Positions 1-10,360 are shown, numbered from the stretch's first letter. The stretch: DNA of 64,000 nt from Leptospira_A sp046736045 (GCF_046736045.1 NZ_CP177134.1:124001-188000), one strand, 5' to 3'. The notes: generated by a model from the letters alone, not told the origin. Translations and numbers: made by a program.

Positions 1-1377
1 AAAACAAAAAATTGGAATTCTGCAAAGGAATACAAACAACACTTAAACGGTCTTGCTTTGGGACCGAATGTAACTTCTTTTGCGGGGCACTCCGCCATCC
101 GCGCGCATGTGATGGGATTGGAACGTTCCCTTACAAAAGGCGAAAGAGCAACTCAAGCGGAACTGAAACAAATGAATGATCATCTGGAAGAAGCGTTGAA
201 CGAGGGTTTTATGGGAATGTCCATCAACACGCTTGTTTGGGACAAGATGGATGGAAGCAGATTTCGCTCCCGCCCTCTCCCTTCTACTTTTGCTCCGTGG
301 AGCGAATATCAGTTTTTAAACAAAACACTTCGAAGACGGGGCAAAATTTTTCAAGGAGTTCCGAACGTATCGACTAAAATCAATTTGCTTATGTTTTTAT
401 GGGAAGCATTCGGTGTTTTTGCAAAGCCACTCAAAACAACTATCATTTCCATGATGGATGTCAAATACGATCCGGGTCTTTACAAACTGCTCGGAGTGAT
501 AGGAAGGATCGCAAACAAAATTTTTCGGGCCGATTTTCGTTACCAATCCTTGCCGGAACCGTTTGATTTATATGCAGATGGAATGGATGTAGTCGTATTT
601 GAAGAGTTTGGTGCAGGTGCCGCTGCGAATCATATCGAAGACGAGCTCGAACGCAAAACATTAATGAAAGATCCAAAATACAGATCCTGGTTCAAAAAAC
701 AATGGACCAACTGGTTTTTGCCCAGAGTTTTTCACAGAGATTTCAGGGAAACGAAAATCGTCGAATCACCTAATCCGTCTTTGCTTGGGAAATCAATAGA
801 GCAAGTGGCCAAAGAAAGAGGAGTTCATTCCGTAACGGCATTTCTGGATCTGGTGGCGGAATATGGAAATTCCATCCGTTGGTATACTGTAATGGCGAAT
901 CATAGAACGGAACCTCTTCGTAAAATCGTATCACACCCCGATATTTTAATCGGATTTTCCGACGCAGGTGCGCATTTACGGGGAATGGCTCATTATAATT
1001 TTCCACTTCGAATGATGAAACTTGTAAAAGATGCGGAAAAGGAAAAAGATCCGTTTATGAATATGGAAACCGCCGTCTATCGCCTGACAGGTGAAATAGC
1101 GGATTGGTTTGGAATCGATGCAGGTTATATCAAGCAGGGAAAACGTGCGGATTTGGTTTTAATCGATCCGAACAAACTGGATGATTCATTGGCAGAGGAC
1201 GTAGAGGCTCCTATGCCGTTTATGGGAGATTTCAAAAGATGGGTCAGAAGAAATGATTCTACCGTAAAACAAGTGTTTGTGAACGGAAAACTTGCTTTTG
1301 AAAACGGGAAACCAAGCGAAGGGCTTGGAAAAGAAAAAGGATACGGTAAATTTTTGGAATCTCAAATAGGGATTTGA
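1..1377 (+). CDS. N-acyl-D-amino-acid deacylase family amidohydrolase (5' truncated)
   Basis: The frame is open from base 1 to the TGA at 1375-1377, so the N-terminus lies outside the window. The protein resembles amidohydrolase family 3 (D-aminoacylase type) enzymes, metal-dependent hydrolases that remove acyl groups from N-acyl-D-amino acids. Visible landmarks are a GHSAIR block near the left edge, a stretch around 940-990 reading FSDAGAHLRGM (the family's metal-ligand/catalytic Asp region) and the C-terminal beta-sandwich signature KQGKRADLVLIDP at about 1132-1170. No signal peptide can be judged. A terminator-like hairpin follows and the next gene is convergent. The true substrate is unknown; family assignment is fairly safe. 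Confidence 0.82.
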   Translation, partial: KTKNWNSAKEYKQHLNGLALGPNVTSFAGHSAIRAHVMGLERSLTKGERATQAELKQMNDHLEEALNEGFMGMSINTLVWDKMDGSRFRSRPLPSTFAPWSEYQFLNKTLRRRGKIFQGVPNVSTKINLLMFLWEAFGVFAKPLKTTIISMMDVKYDPGLYKLLGVIGRIANKIFRADFRYQSLPEPFDLYADGMDVVVFEEFGAGAAANHIEDELERKTLMKDPKYRSWFKKQWTNWFLPRVFHRDFRETKIVESPNPSLLGKSIEQVAKERGVHSVTAFLDLVAEYGNSIRWYTVMANHRTEPLRKIVSHPDILIGFSDAGAHLRGMAHYNFPLRMMKLVKDAEKEKDPFMNMETAVYRLTGEIADWFGIDAGYIKQGKRADLVLIDPNKLDDSLAEDVEAPMPFMGDFKRWVRRNDSTVKQVFVNGKLAFENGKPSEGLGKEKGYGKFLESQIGI

Positions 1378-1390
1378 AAACGATACCATC

Positions 1391-1413
1391 GCCGGACTAA
1401 ACCCTAGTCCGGC
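1391..1413. terminator. Hairpin between convergent genes
   Basis: A perfect 9-bp inverted repeat (GCCGGACTA at 1391-1399, TAGTCCGGC at 1405-1413) with a 5-nt loop lies between the deacylase stop and the end of the convergent membrane-protein gene. It could end transcription in both directions, but neither strand has a strong U-tract, so it is terminator-like rather than a textbook terminator. Confidence 0.5.
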
Positions 1414-1438
1414 CAATAATCAATGATCCGGTATCCAG

Positions 1439-2971
1439 TTATTTTCTTTTATAAAGATTTGCAATGATCCCGAGCGGGCTTTCTTCCTTTTCGGAAAAAA
1501 CATAGTCTTTTTCAATGATTGCCTTCAGCTTTGATAATCCTTCATCACTCCATTGTTTGTCCTGATTCAAAAACATTTTACGAAGTTTTTCATTTTCGGA
1601 AAAAAGGGTAAACTCTTTCAGATTCGGATCTTCTAGGATCGGATGAATTGCCTTTTCCCAATCCCTGACCGTGTTCAGACAAAAAATCGGTCTCTTTAAA
1701 TGCTCTAACTGACCTTCGGCGCAATGAACCTTGTTTGTAAAAAGAAGCACAGGAGTTTGTCTGGAAGAAATAAAATCTTTCACTTCTTTCATATGTTTGG
1801 CTGCCATACGAAAGATGGCAATCTGTACCAAAACAATTAAAAATGCAAATACGATCATAGCCACATTTGCAATCCTCCAGGACCTGGAAAGTGGTAGATC
1901 CATCCAATTTTCATATAAAAAAATAAGAGGAAGAATCAAAAGAAGCAAATACCTTCCTGAAATAGTGACTCCGTCATTCGGTGCTGTAAATGAAACAAGA
2001 AGAAGAAACACAAATGATACTACTAAATAAAAAAGATGATCCTTCTCCTTCGCAAAACTCCGATTAACAACAACCGAATATAAAACCGGCAGAAACAAAA
2101 AAGGACTGCAAAGAAAAAAACCTAACTTCGGCGCTCCATTATAATAAGTAAAAACAATGGACGAAGCTCTGGTTAATTTTTCAGAAAGACTGACCGGGCC
2201 GGGGTAAAAATTGAAAAAATATCTAGGCCCTAATGCATGTCCGTAATCGTAAAAATTCCAAACGAAGAAAAAATACAACGGGATAAAGCCTATGAAAAAA
2301 GAGAGAACGAATCCGGGAGTCAATCCGGTAAAGAAATCTTTTTTCTTTTCAAAAATTTCGCCCAATACCAACGCCACAATAAACAATATCGATTCCAATC
2401 GAAAATAAGCTCCGAAAGAAAACAAGGCCAATGATAACATAATATTCGTTAAATGAAGAGACTTACGATACCGAATCCAAAAAATAAATCCGAGCGTATT
2501 GATTAGAAAGAAGACAGGAGTTTCATTCACATCAATCAAAGAAGAAAACAACACTGTGCCTAAAAGCAAAACAAAAAACGTGCGCTGCCTTAAAAAACCA
2601 TAATACCCTAACAAACCAAATGTGATCGGAAGAAAAATGAAACTTACCGCTGGCATAATTTCCCAGGGGACTCCTAAAAAACGAAACCCGGCAAGAATGA
2701 TTGAAAAGGCAATCGGGTATTGCCCGATGTACCGACCTTTTACAAATCTTGCAAACTCATCCACAACGGAAAGTTGCCTTTCCGGATCAAACTCACTCGC
2801 AGGGTAAACCAGTTCTTCATCTGTAAAATTCGAATTTAAAAGAGATTCGGCTTGTAAAGTTTTACCAAGAGAGTCGGAAAGAAAACTATTTTTGGTATCA
2901 ATGTAAATTTGTAAAAAAGGAAATGAAAATAAAATGACAAAGAAAGCCCAATTTCTTTTGAAAAAATCCAT
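1439..2971 (-). CDS. Polytopic membrane protein, possible glycosyltransferase (GT-C-like)
   Basis: About 510 residues, mostly hydrophobic segments (roughly ten), with a first membrane helix after residues FKRNW and a soluble C-terminal domain of about 110 residues. The layout (helix, extracytoplasmic loop with acidic residues, many helices, C-terminal soluble tail) resembles GT-C dolichyl/undecaprenyl-phosphate-sugar transferases, but I see no decisive motif. The ATG at 2971 is chosen; an in-frame TTG lies at 2989 and neither has a clear ribosome site. It follows a second membrane protein of the same general layout (3078-4529) on the same strand with about 100 bp between them. Function remains unassigned. 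Confidence 0.6.
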   Translation of the reverse strand: MDFFKRNWAFFVILFSFPFLQIYIDTKNSFLSDSLGKTLQAESLLNSNFTDEELVYPASEFDPERQLSVVDEFARFVKGRYIGQYPIAFSIILAGFRFLGVPWEIMPAVSFIFLPITFGLLGYYGFLRQRTFFVLLLGTVLFSSLIDVNETPVFFLINTLGFIFWIRYRKSLHLTNIMLSLALFSFGAYFRLESILFIVALVLGEIFEKKKDFFTGLTPGFVLSFFIGFIPLYFFFVWNFYDYGHALGPRYFFNFYPGPVSLSEKLTRASSIVFTYYNGAPKLGFFLCSPFLFLPVLYSVVVNRSFAKEKDHLFYLVVSFVFLLLVSFTAPNDGVTISGRYLLLLILPLIFLYENWMDLPLSRSWRIANVAMIVFAFLIVLVQIAIFRMAAKHMKEVKDFISSRQTPVLLFTNKVHCAEGQLEHLKRPIFCLNTVRDWEKAIHPILEDPNLKEFTLFSENEKLRKMFLNQDKQWSDEGLSKLKAIIEKDYVFSEKEESPLGIIANLYKRK

Positions 2972-3077
2972 AGGGAAGAATAAGATCAAAGTTAAACGAA
3001 AGTCAATAAAAATCCAAAAAGAAAGGGAAAATTAAAAACCATCGAAATTATAAATAAGAGAGTATGACAAATGTTTG

Positions 3078-4529
3078 TTATTTTTTATAACGATAGATAT
3101 AAAACTCTTCAATTTTGGTAACTCTTTCATAATTTGCATTCAGGTATTTGTGATAATAATCGTAATAACTATACTCCCATAAAAAAAAGTAAAAATCTTC
3201 CTTCTTGTTTTTTGCAAGTTTTTCTGTGATTCGTCTTAAGGCAGGTTGCCCGTCAGCAAGGTAAACATTTCGTTTCTCTGCGTTTTGAACCAAATGCCCC
3301 AGATAATCTAGAGAGACCAGATTCGCTTTTCCTATATAAGGAGAAAGACCTTTATAAACCCGATCCATTCTCCGGTTCGAAAAAATAAATACAGCGATCG
3401 TAATCAAAAGAAATATCCCTGACTGGATAAAAACAAATGACCTAATAAGCCTTTTTCGATTATCCATGTATTTATCAATCGTATAAAAGATGAGAAATGC
3501 AAGAATCGGTATCACTGGAAAATAAAACCGAGGCATGATATCGCTTCCTTGTTGTTGCGGAGATACAAGAGGAATCATTACCATAAAAACCAAACAAACC
3601 AAGTAAATCCGAAAGAAAACTTCATGCCGTAAGGTTTTCCAATCTTTAAACAAAAAGAATGTAAGAAAAAAAGTAGGAAGATAAAAGAACATACAATATT
3701 TTTCAGAAAAGAAATATTCAAAAATACGAATCAATCTTTCGGAAAAAGTGAATGAACTGGTTACTAAAAAACGTAAACCTATGGGAGTGTCCCATATTAA
3801 ATAATTCGAATATAGAAAGATGAAACTAGGTATCCCCGCATATAAAACCAGATAACCGAATCTATGCATCAAATGGGAGAAAGAGCGGAAGATGATTGCA
3901 AAATACATCAGGATCGCCAAAAAAAATACTTCCGTTCGAAGTAAAACAAGAATGGATAAAAGACAAAGACTGGCAAAAAAAACGAAAACCGTTTTCAAAT
4001 AAGAATCATCCGTCTTCTTCCTTAACTCCAAATCAAGAAATAAAAACAAACAAAGGTTACATATTGTTCCCTCATAAAACCAAACGGAATAAATCAATAA
4101 CGAAGAACCAAACAAATAAAAGTACAATGTGTTCCTGATCAAACTTTCGTTTTTTGTAAAATGGGAAACCAAAGATTTTAAGGAGAATATGGACAAAAGG
4201 CCGGCCAATACGGCAAAAATATAAATTCCGAAAAATCCGAATACCTTCAAGAGAGGTGCATTGATATATACCCAAAACCATGGGAAGGTCATATAGACCT
4301 TTTTTTGTATCAGATATGCAAAAGGAGGAGTGAAAATTCCAAACTGATTCTCAGGATCCAATTCATAATCATGATTGTGAATGGAAAAATCCACTCCATC
4401 CGCCTGGATATAGTCCATAGTTTGAAAGTATTTATAAATACTGTCCTGCACAAGCCCTGCGGGAGTGGGAATCAAAACAACTAACATAAGTAAGACGATT
4501 GAAATATAAAATATGACGATCCTGAACAT
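3078..4529 (-). CDS. Polytopic membrane protein, same layout as its downstream neighbour
   Basis: 483 residues starting MFRIVIF, with an N-terminal membrane helix, a loop of about 70 residues containing acidic and aromatic residues, eight to ten further helices and a soluble C-terminal region from about residue 400 that is rich in Tyr. The topology parallels the 1439-2971 product, so the pair may be divergent members of one GT-C-like envelope glycosylation family. That is inference from shape only. The two genes could be cotranscribed. Confidence 0.6.
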   Translation of the reverse strand: MFRIVIFYISIVLLMLVVLIPTPAGLVQDSIYKYFQTMDYIQADGVDFSIHNHDYELDPENQFGIFTPPFAYLIQKKVYMTFPWFWVYINAPLLKVFGFFGIYIFAVLAGLLSIFSLKSLVSHFTKNESLIRNTLYFYLFGSSLLIYSVWFYEGTICNLCLFLFLDLELRKKTDDSYLKTVFVFFASLCLLSILVLLRTEVFFLAILMYFAIIFRSFSHLMHRFGYLVLYAGIPSFIFLYSNYLIWDTPIGLRFLVTSSFTFSERLIRIFEYFFSEKYCMFFYLPTFFLTFFLFKDWKTLRHEVFFRIYLVCLVFMVMIPLVSPQQQGSDIMPRFYFPVIPILAFLIFYTIDKYMDNRKRLIRSFVFIQSGIFLLITIAVFIFSNRRMDRVYKGLSPYIGKANLVSLDYLGHLVQNAEKRNVYLADGQPALRRITEKLAKNKKEDFYFFLWEYSYYDYYHKYLNANYERVTKIEEFYIYRYKK

Positions 4530-4755
4530 GACTCAAAATTCTCCGGGTTTTCGGTTTATGCCAATTGGTAAGAAACAATTTCCCGATGGATACAATTTAG
4601 GTCTAGATGGATTTTAAAAAAATATCTCGAAATGATTTGCTTTGGAATTTTCAAGCAGGAGAAAGTGGCCGTTTGAAATTTCATTGCTCTTCAATGCAAA
4701 GAACGAAATTAGAGATTTTCCAATGGCAATCATGATGATCAAGGAAAATGGAGGT

Positions 4756-4794
4756 GATGAAGAGTTCCGATCAAACGGAAAAGAACTCTTCATC
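4756..4794 (-). terminator. 12-bp perfect hairpin downstream of the lipoprotein gene
   Basis: GATGAAGAGTTC at 4756-4767 is repeated inverted at 4783-4794 with a 15-nt loop; an alternative inner pairing TTCCG/CGGAA exists inside the loop. It starts about 20 bp past the lipoprotein stop on the minus strand, where a terminator is expected, but no U-run follows. The rest of 4530-4812 shows no convincing gene. Confidence 0.45.
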
Positions 4795-4812
4795 AAAATC
4801 TTTTACAACAAA

Positions 4813-5850
4813 CTATTGAAAAATAGAGTTACTTTTAGCATTACAATCCGTTGCCGCGGTTCCAGCATTAAAAGCGGCTCCTCCATTGCTATAATAATAT
4901 ATAGTAGCAATGTTTGTTGCCGATGGTATAGTGCATCTACCTACAACAGTTCCTAAAGCAAGACCAGTGCATGTTTGTGCCGCATTGTATGTTCCAAGAA
5001 GCGCACAGTCCGCTTGGGAAGCAGAATCATTTACTAAATAATCGACACATCTGCTGTACGTTGTATGTATGTTGCAACTTGCTCCGTTCGATATTGCTTG
5101 GTTGGCAACGCCTATTTTATAACTGACCGTTGTAGATCCGGTGTTTGTTATTTTTAAATCATAAGTTGTGCCAGCCGTAAGAACGATAGCTCCGGACATC
5201 TTCAGATAAGCTGTATTCGAAAAATTGGTCGCACTTGAAAAAGTGCGGAAATCCGTCGTAGAAGTTGGATTTGTAATTCCGATGGACAATGAGCTATTCC
5301 CCGTATAACCGGATACATTCGCTAAAGTAACTGTTGAAGAAGGAATATACTTATAATAATGCGTCGACAAAACCGTAAAATCCGAACTTTTAGAAGAAGG
5401 TATCGTTCGATTGAAACTGTTTGGAATATTTTCAGTTAAGGTCGGCAGAATATAGTATAAAAAAGATCCGGAATAAGAAACACCTGCACTAGATACAAAA
5501 ACTGCATCAAATTTGGTATTTTCCGTTATACCCGAAAAAACGGGTGTAGTAAATTTCAACCCGAATGAAGTATTGCAACAAGTAACCGGGATACTGACTC
5601 CATTCACTGTTAAAGTGCCCGGACTTTTGCTGACATCAGATATTGACAAAGTACCGTCCCGACCCGCTACACCACTGGAATTATATATTGTAGTAAGCGT
5701 TGCAGAAGAAGAACCTGCTATCGTTCGAAAAAGTAACAAGTTTGTAACATCGTCCGTCGATTTTGACTCATTTTTGCAGCCGAAAGAAAATCCAAATAAT
5801 AAAAACAATCCACACATAACAAAACGTCGACTCAAATTACGCATATTCAT
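4813..5850 (-). CDS. Secreted lipoprotein of unknown function
   Basis: 345 residues. The N-terminus has two Arg, a hydrophobic stretch and a lipobox-like FSFGC with the acceptor Cys at residue 25, followed by a charged tether, so an outer-membrane or periplasmic lipoprotein is likely. The body is rich in Ser, Thr, Gly and Asn and looks like beta-sandwich repeats; the last 90 residues hold six Cys that could form disulfides. The start at 5850 is supported by AGGTGG five bases upstream. No family is recognised. The intergenic region upstream holds an inverted repeat (5919-5978). Confidence 0.75.
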   Translation of the reverse strand: MNMRNLSRRFVMCGLFLLFGFSFGCKNESKSTDDVTNLLLFRTIAGSSSATLTTIYNSSGVAGRDGTLSISDVSKSPGTLTVNGVSIPVTCCNTSFGLKFTTPVFSGITENTKFDAVFVSSAGVSYSGSFLYYILPTLTENIPNSFNRTIPSSKSSDFTVLSTHYYKYIPSSTVTLANVSGYTGNSSLSIGITNPTSTTDFRTFSSATNFSNTAYLKMSGAIVLTAGTTYDLKITNTGSTTVSYKIGVANQAISNGASCNIHTTYSRCVDYLVNDSASQADCALLGTYNAAQTCTGLALGTVVGRCTIPSATNIATIYYYSNGGAAFNAGTAATDCNAKSNSIFQ

Positions 5851-5918
5851 TTCACCACCTAATTACTAGATCTATTTTCAAAAGTTAACAGTCAATATAA
5901 ATAGATTTAAACAACATA

Positions 5919-5978
5919 AGCTTAATATTATTTGGTGAACCTTCCACCTGATACGCATTAATATGAAAATATTAAGCT
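5919..5978. promoter_or_regulatory. 11-bp inverted repeat upstream of the lipoprotein gene
   Basis: AGCTTAATATT at 5919-5929 recurs inverted at 5968-5978, perfect over 11 bp with 38 bp between the arms. It lies 69-128 bp upstream of the lipoprotein start. The AT-rich arms could be a regulator site or a weak hairpin; a chance AT palindrome is also possible. The remainder of 5979-6235 shows no gene or clear signal. Confidence 0.3.
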
Positions 5979-6234
5979 CTCCTCAATTGATTCCGATTCT
6001 GTGATATGTAAGCTGGCAATGTTCTATCGCAAAGCAACCCTTTGCCTATCTCAAACCGTCTTCGTAGCGCTCCACTCCAGGCCACCGGAATTCAATTTTT
6101 TCAAATATGCGAAAATGCGAATTTTGTTAATTCGATTTTTGTAATGTAAGTCAATGAACGACAATCTCTTCTTTGAGTCGAATCCAAATGAGGGATTTTA
6201 AGATTGAATTAAGTATAGATCTTATAGATAGAAA

Positions 6235-6270
6235 TAAAAAAAGCCCACTTGTTAGAACAAGAGGGCTTTG
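6235..6270 (-). terminator. Rho-independent terminator of the 16S rRNA transcript
   Basis: On the minus strand AAAGCCC-T-CTTGTT pairs with AACAAG-T-GGGCTTT (6240-6269) and is followed by a run of seven T (6242 down to 6236). It lies about 110 bp beyond the 3' end of 16S. Because it follows 16S directly, the transcript contains no 23S, 5S or tRNA, which fits the unlinked rRNA genes known in Leptospira. Confidence 0.85.
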
Positions 6271-6310
6271 AGAGAGATAACTCGAATGAGTTGAAGATTC
6301 GAGTTAAAGA

Positions 6311-6352
6311 CTTTTACAATATACACCATAGTGCGAAACCAAGTTCGTAGCG
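6311..6352 (-). other. 3' half of the pre-16S processing stem
   Basis: The 25 bases at 6311-6335 are the inverted counterpart of 8012-8036 with 22 of 25 positions matching. Weaker pairing continues inward to about 6352 (CTTGG and CGCTA blocks). In the precursor the two halves would form a long stem with 16S looped out, the usual substrate for RNase III-type processing. Confidence 0.75.
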
Positions 6353-6376
6353 ACAGGGTTGATTTTGTTCCTTTAT

Positions 6377-7884
<1,508 letters not shown>

Positions 7885-7991
7885 GCCTTGCGGCCAACTT
7901 TTTAATTACGAAGTTGCTACAGAAAAACGAATTTTATCTGTAGCCACACCTAGTCTATTTTGAGGAACCCTTCGGTCCCTCGGTTTTCTAT

Positions 7992-8036
7992 CGCTAGAAT
8001 TGTCTTGGAGTCGCACTACTGTGTATGTTGTAAAAG
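7992..8036 (-). other. 5' half of the pre-16S processing stem
   Basis: Bases 8012-8036 pair with 6311-6335 across the whole 16S gene (22 of 25 complementary), and the flanking CTTGG and CGCTA blocks extend the stem with small bulges. It sits between the proposed promoter and the mature 5' end. The region 7878-8090 otherwise reads as an rRNA leader with no gene. Confidence 0.75.
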
Positions 8037-8087
8037 AGCTTTGTCTTGCTACCAGTTCCGTTCCTCTTCCAAGGCGTAAACCGTAAG

Positions 8088-8145
8088 CTGTTTTTCCATA
8101 ATTGGGAAGTACACCCCTACGTCAACTCACTTTTATATTTTTTAT
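8088..8145 (-). promoter_or_regulatory. Candidate 16S rRNA promoter
   Basis: On the minus strand a TTGACG hexamer (8125-8120) lies just downstream of an A-rich tract resembling an UP element (about 8130-8145). ATTATGGA follows as a possible -10 region, with 17-19 bp spacing depending on the register chosen. This would give a leader of about 210 nt containing the 5' half of the processing stem. The match is imperfect and no start site was mapped. Confidence 0.4.
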
Positions 8146-8349
8146 CCTACTTTCTTACCATTTTTATATAATACAGCTCTTTCAATACAAGCTTTCTTAA
8201 ATCTTATCTCCTCTTTCATCTCATTAACTTACATCCCTAAGTGCCCATTCGTAAACACCAACTAGTATATGTTAGTAGGAAAAAATAGAAAGACAAAACA
8301 TATTCCTTATATCAAAGCACACATCAATTGAATGCCTATCTTTCCCTAT

Positions 8350-8488
8350 ACCATACCCGCCCTATCGACATTGGGTGGGGTTTCCCACCCGCATGACCAA
8401 TGACTCCTCTCTATCATATCACCTACTTCTCGTAAAGCGATCCTACCATTCTCTCTCTTTTTTTTACAATAAGTTCGCCTTTTTGACC
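8350..8488 (-). repeat. Intergenic repeat family A, copy 1
   Basis: Read on the minus strand from 8488, this copy begins GGTCAAAAAGGCGAACTTATT, almost identical to the left ends at 18556, 44614 and 61539 (minus). Further matches include GATAGAGAGGAGTCATTGG and CCCCACCCAATGTCG. A hairpin GGGTGGG/CCCACCC occupies the right part. A 23-codon open frame runs from the ATG at 8417 to a stop at 8346. It lies upstream of rrs and is oriented the same way. Confidence 0.75.
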
Positions 8489-8499
8489 AACGGAACACT

Positions 8500-8620
8500 T
8501 CTCCCCTAGCGCCAGGGATCGTAGCGCAAATCCTTTCTCGAAGAGAAAGATTGCAGCGGAGAGCCCGGTCGGGAACCAAGATGGAACTCGAATTTGAAAT
8601 CACATCCGAGGCGCTCAAAA
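8500..8620. repeat. Possible repeat family C, copy 1
   Basis: Contains AGCGGAGAGCC followed by a GTCGG block at 8555-8572 and ends in GAGGCGCT; its left end is AGCGCCAGGG. The same blocks occur at 10361-10450 in permuted order. The flanks are degenerate, so the limits are guesses. A hairpin TTTCTC/GAGAAA lies at about 8533-8548. The stretch 8621-8906 shows no further gene. Confidence 0.35.
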
Positions 8621-8906
8621 AGTTAAAATTACTTCCCTACTCCACTTGGGAGACAATACCCCCATCCCCGTTTCATAATGCCCTACCAAATCCAAAATCT
8701 TTTTTATATTTTTAGGAGAACTTTTTCCGGGAAATCCGTCTAACTTTTCCTCAGGATACGAAATGTATCTGAGCTATATAGGAATTTCAAAAAATGACGG
8801 AAACTATTTATTACAGAGAAGATCGGGCAGAAACCAACAATTTAAAATTTATATTGCGCGAAGACGCTTCGAAACGTTCCCTTATTATTTTTTAGGAAAT
8901 ACAATC

Positions 8907-9530
8907 ATGAAAAATCCTTCTTCTGCATTCATTCAAAACTGTACACAGTTACTCGCAAGTGAAGACAGTGAACATTATATTCGAAGGTATTATGAATTCA
9001 TCAATGGAGGGGACGAATTTTACGGTTCCAATGCTCCCATTTCTGAGGGAGAATGGGGTCAGCTCACGGTCGCCAAGCAAGCGGAACTTGCAGAACAATT
9101 ACTAAACGTTCCCTCTTTGACCATACGATACCCCGGAACATTCAGCGGACCGTCGACTGAGGATTTACAGATGTTTGTTGGTTTGGACCTGCTAGAATCT
9201 CTGGAAGGAGACTTTATGCAGGTGGAGTCTTATACGAAACTTCTGGAATTGCCCAAACTGGACCGAATCAGCTTCGACATATTTTCGCATTCTAGCGGTT
9301 ATATGAAAGAAGAATGGAGTGTTCTGGATGCTTTGTTATCCATCCATACGGAAGGATTTAAGGGCAAACTGGAAGGGCTTTTGAAATACAAAGAAAAGCT
9401 GGATCTGGCCAAACCCTTTCCCATCCAGCACAAAGATCCTTCCAAGATCGAACCAGACATGGACAAATTGTACGCGTCTTTAAAAAAAATGGTTACGGAA
9501 GATTTTTTATATAAGAATTTTGCGAAGTAA
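8907..9530 (+). CDS. Unknown protein, first of a tandem paralogous pair
   Basis: 207 residues from the ATG at 8907, which has AGGAA upstream and aligns with the start of the next gene; an in-frame ATG at 8763 lacks this support. There is no signal peptide and no membrane segment. It shares long blocks with the 9586-10242 product: FIQNC near the start, RYYEFI.GGD, AELAE..LNVPSL, LESL.GDFM.VESY and a C-terminal FLYKNFAK. I do not recognise the family. Repeat elements lie on both sides of the pair. Possible roles such as immunity or antitoxin proteins are speculation. Confidence 0.7.
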   Translation: MKNPSSAFIQNCTQLLASEDSEHYIRRYYEFINGGDEFYGSNAPISEGEWGQLTVAKQAELAEQLLNVPSLTIRYPGTFSGPSTEDLQMFVGLDLLESLEGDFMQVESYTKLLELPKLDRISFDIFSHSSGYMKEEWSVLDALLSIHTEGFKGKLEGLLKYKEKLDLAKPFPIQHKDPSKIEPDMDKLYASLKKMVTEDFLYKNFAK

Positions 9531-9585
9531 ATCAATAGAATGTACAATCATTACAGACGAATCACTAAAAAACAAAGGAGATTCC

Positions 9586-10242
9586 ATGACGACTGGGTCA
9601 CAAGATTTTATTCAAAACTGCCTACAGCTATTGGAAGAAAATGAGAGATATTATAGCTTTCGATATTACGAATTTATCAGCGGAGGGGACAGTTTATATA
9701 CCAGCGGATTCCCCATCTCGGATACGCATTGGAAAGGTCTTTCCCGCATGGAGAAAGCAGAGCTTGCAGAAAAATATCTCAATGTCCCTTCCTTGGTAAT
9801 CGGCTATCCGGGAACAGAGAACGGCCCTTATGCGGCAGACATGAGAATGTTCCATGGTTCGGACAAATTGGAATCCCTGTCCGGGGATTTTATGATGGTG
9901 GAATCTTATTCTCATCTTCTGAAGTTGAAAAATTTTGATAATTTATATGTCGATACATATGCGCATCTCCTAGGCTATATACATAGGATTTGGACCGTTT
10001 TCGATGCACTGATTTTTTCCTACGAATATATACGCAGGCATTTAGTCGAAGTGGAAGGAATTTTAAAATATAAAAAGGAACTGCAACTAGACAAGCCGTT
10101 CGATTTTTATTCGGATGACCCGAAACTGAAAGCACCTTCCGAAGATGAGGATTTGAATAATTGGGATGGGTGGGACGAATGGGAAGAGCTTTTGAAAAAG
10201 ACAATCACAAGGGAGTTTATATATAAGAATTTCGCCAAATAA
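9586..10242 (+). CDS. Unknown protein, second of a tandem paralogous pair
   Basis: 218 residues. The ATG at 9586 follows an AAAGGAG ribosome site, which fixes the start. It is a clear paralogue of the upstream gene, 55 bp away, by eye about half identical, with the same C-terminal (F/Y)IYKNFAK ending. It differs in a Trp- and acidic-rich insert near residue 190 (NNWDGWDEWEE). It is probably cytoplasmic. A structured family-B repeat begins just 4 bp after its stop codon and could act as its terminator. Confidence 0.72.
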   Translation: MTTGSQDFIQNCLQLLEENERYYSFRYYEFISGGDSLYTSGFPISDTHWKGLSRMEKAELAEKYLNVPSLVIGYPGTENGPYAADMRMFHGSDKLESLSGDFMMVESYSHLLKLKNFDNLYVDTYAHLLGYIHRIWTVFDALIFSYEYIRRHLVEVEGILKYKKELQLDKPFDFYSDDPKLKAPSEDEDLNNWDGWDEWEELLKKTITREFIYKNFAK

Positions 10243-10245
10243 CAA

Positions 10246-10345
10246 AGCGAAACCTATTTCACACTCTCGGTCGCGAAACATCCTGTTTCGACTCCCGAGC
10301 TTCGGCCATCCTTGGCCTTCGCCACCGTATGAAACAGGTTTCGCT
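10246..10345 (-). repeat. Structured repeat family B, copy 1 (three-way-junction-like)
   Basis: The ends are inverted repeats of 16 bp with one mismatch (10246-10261 and 10330-10345). Inside are two hairpins: CTCGG..CGAAACA-tcc-TGTTTCG..CCGAG (10266-10299) and GGCCA-tcct-TGGCC (10304-10317). Together they would fold as a closed outer stem with two arms. A second copy at 44760-44840 keeps the arms with changed but still paired bases. Confidence 0.7.
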
Positions 10346-10360
10346 ATAGTTGTTTTGTTT

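Noticed and set aside
4642..4956. 104-codon plus-strand open frame across the lipoprotein 3' end
   Set aside because: Half of it is antisense to the lipoprotein C-terminus and it contains the hairpin; no family signal.
8346..8618. 90-residue open frame on the minus strand upstream of 16S
   Set aside because: It runs through two intergenic repeats, has no ribosome site and its composition is that of the repeats; only the terminal 23 codons are discussed as a possible repeat-encoded frame.
8907..10242. Calling the tandem paralogues a toxin-immunity or defence system
   Set aside because: No partner toxin, nuclease or known motif is present; only the duplication and the repeats support it, so it stays a question.
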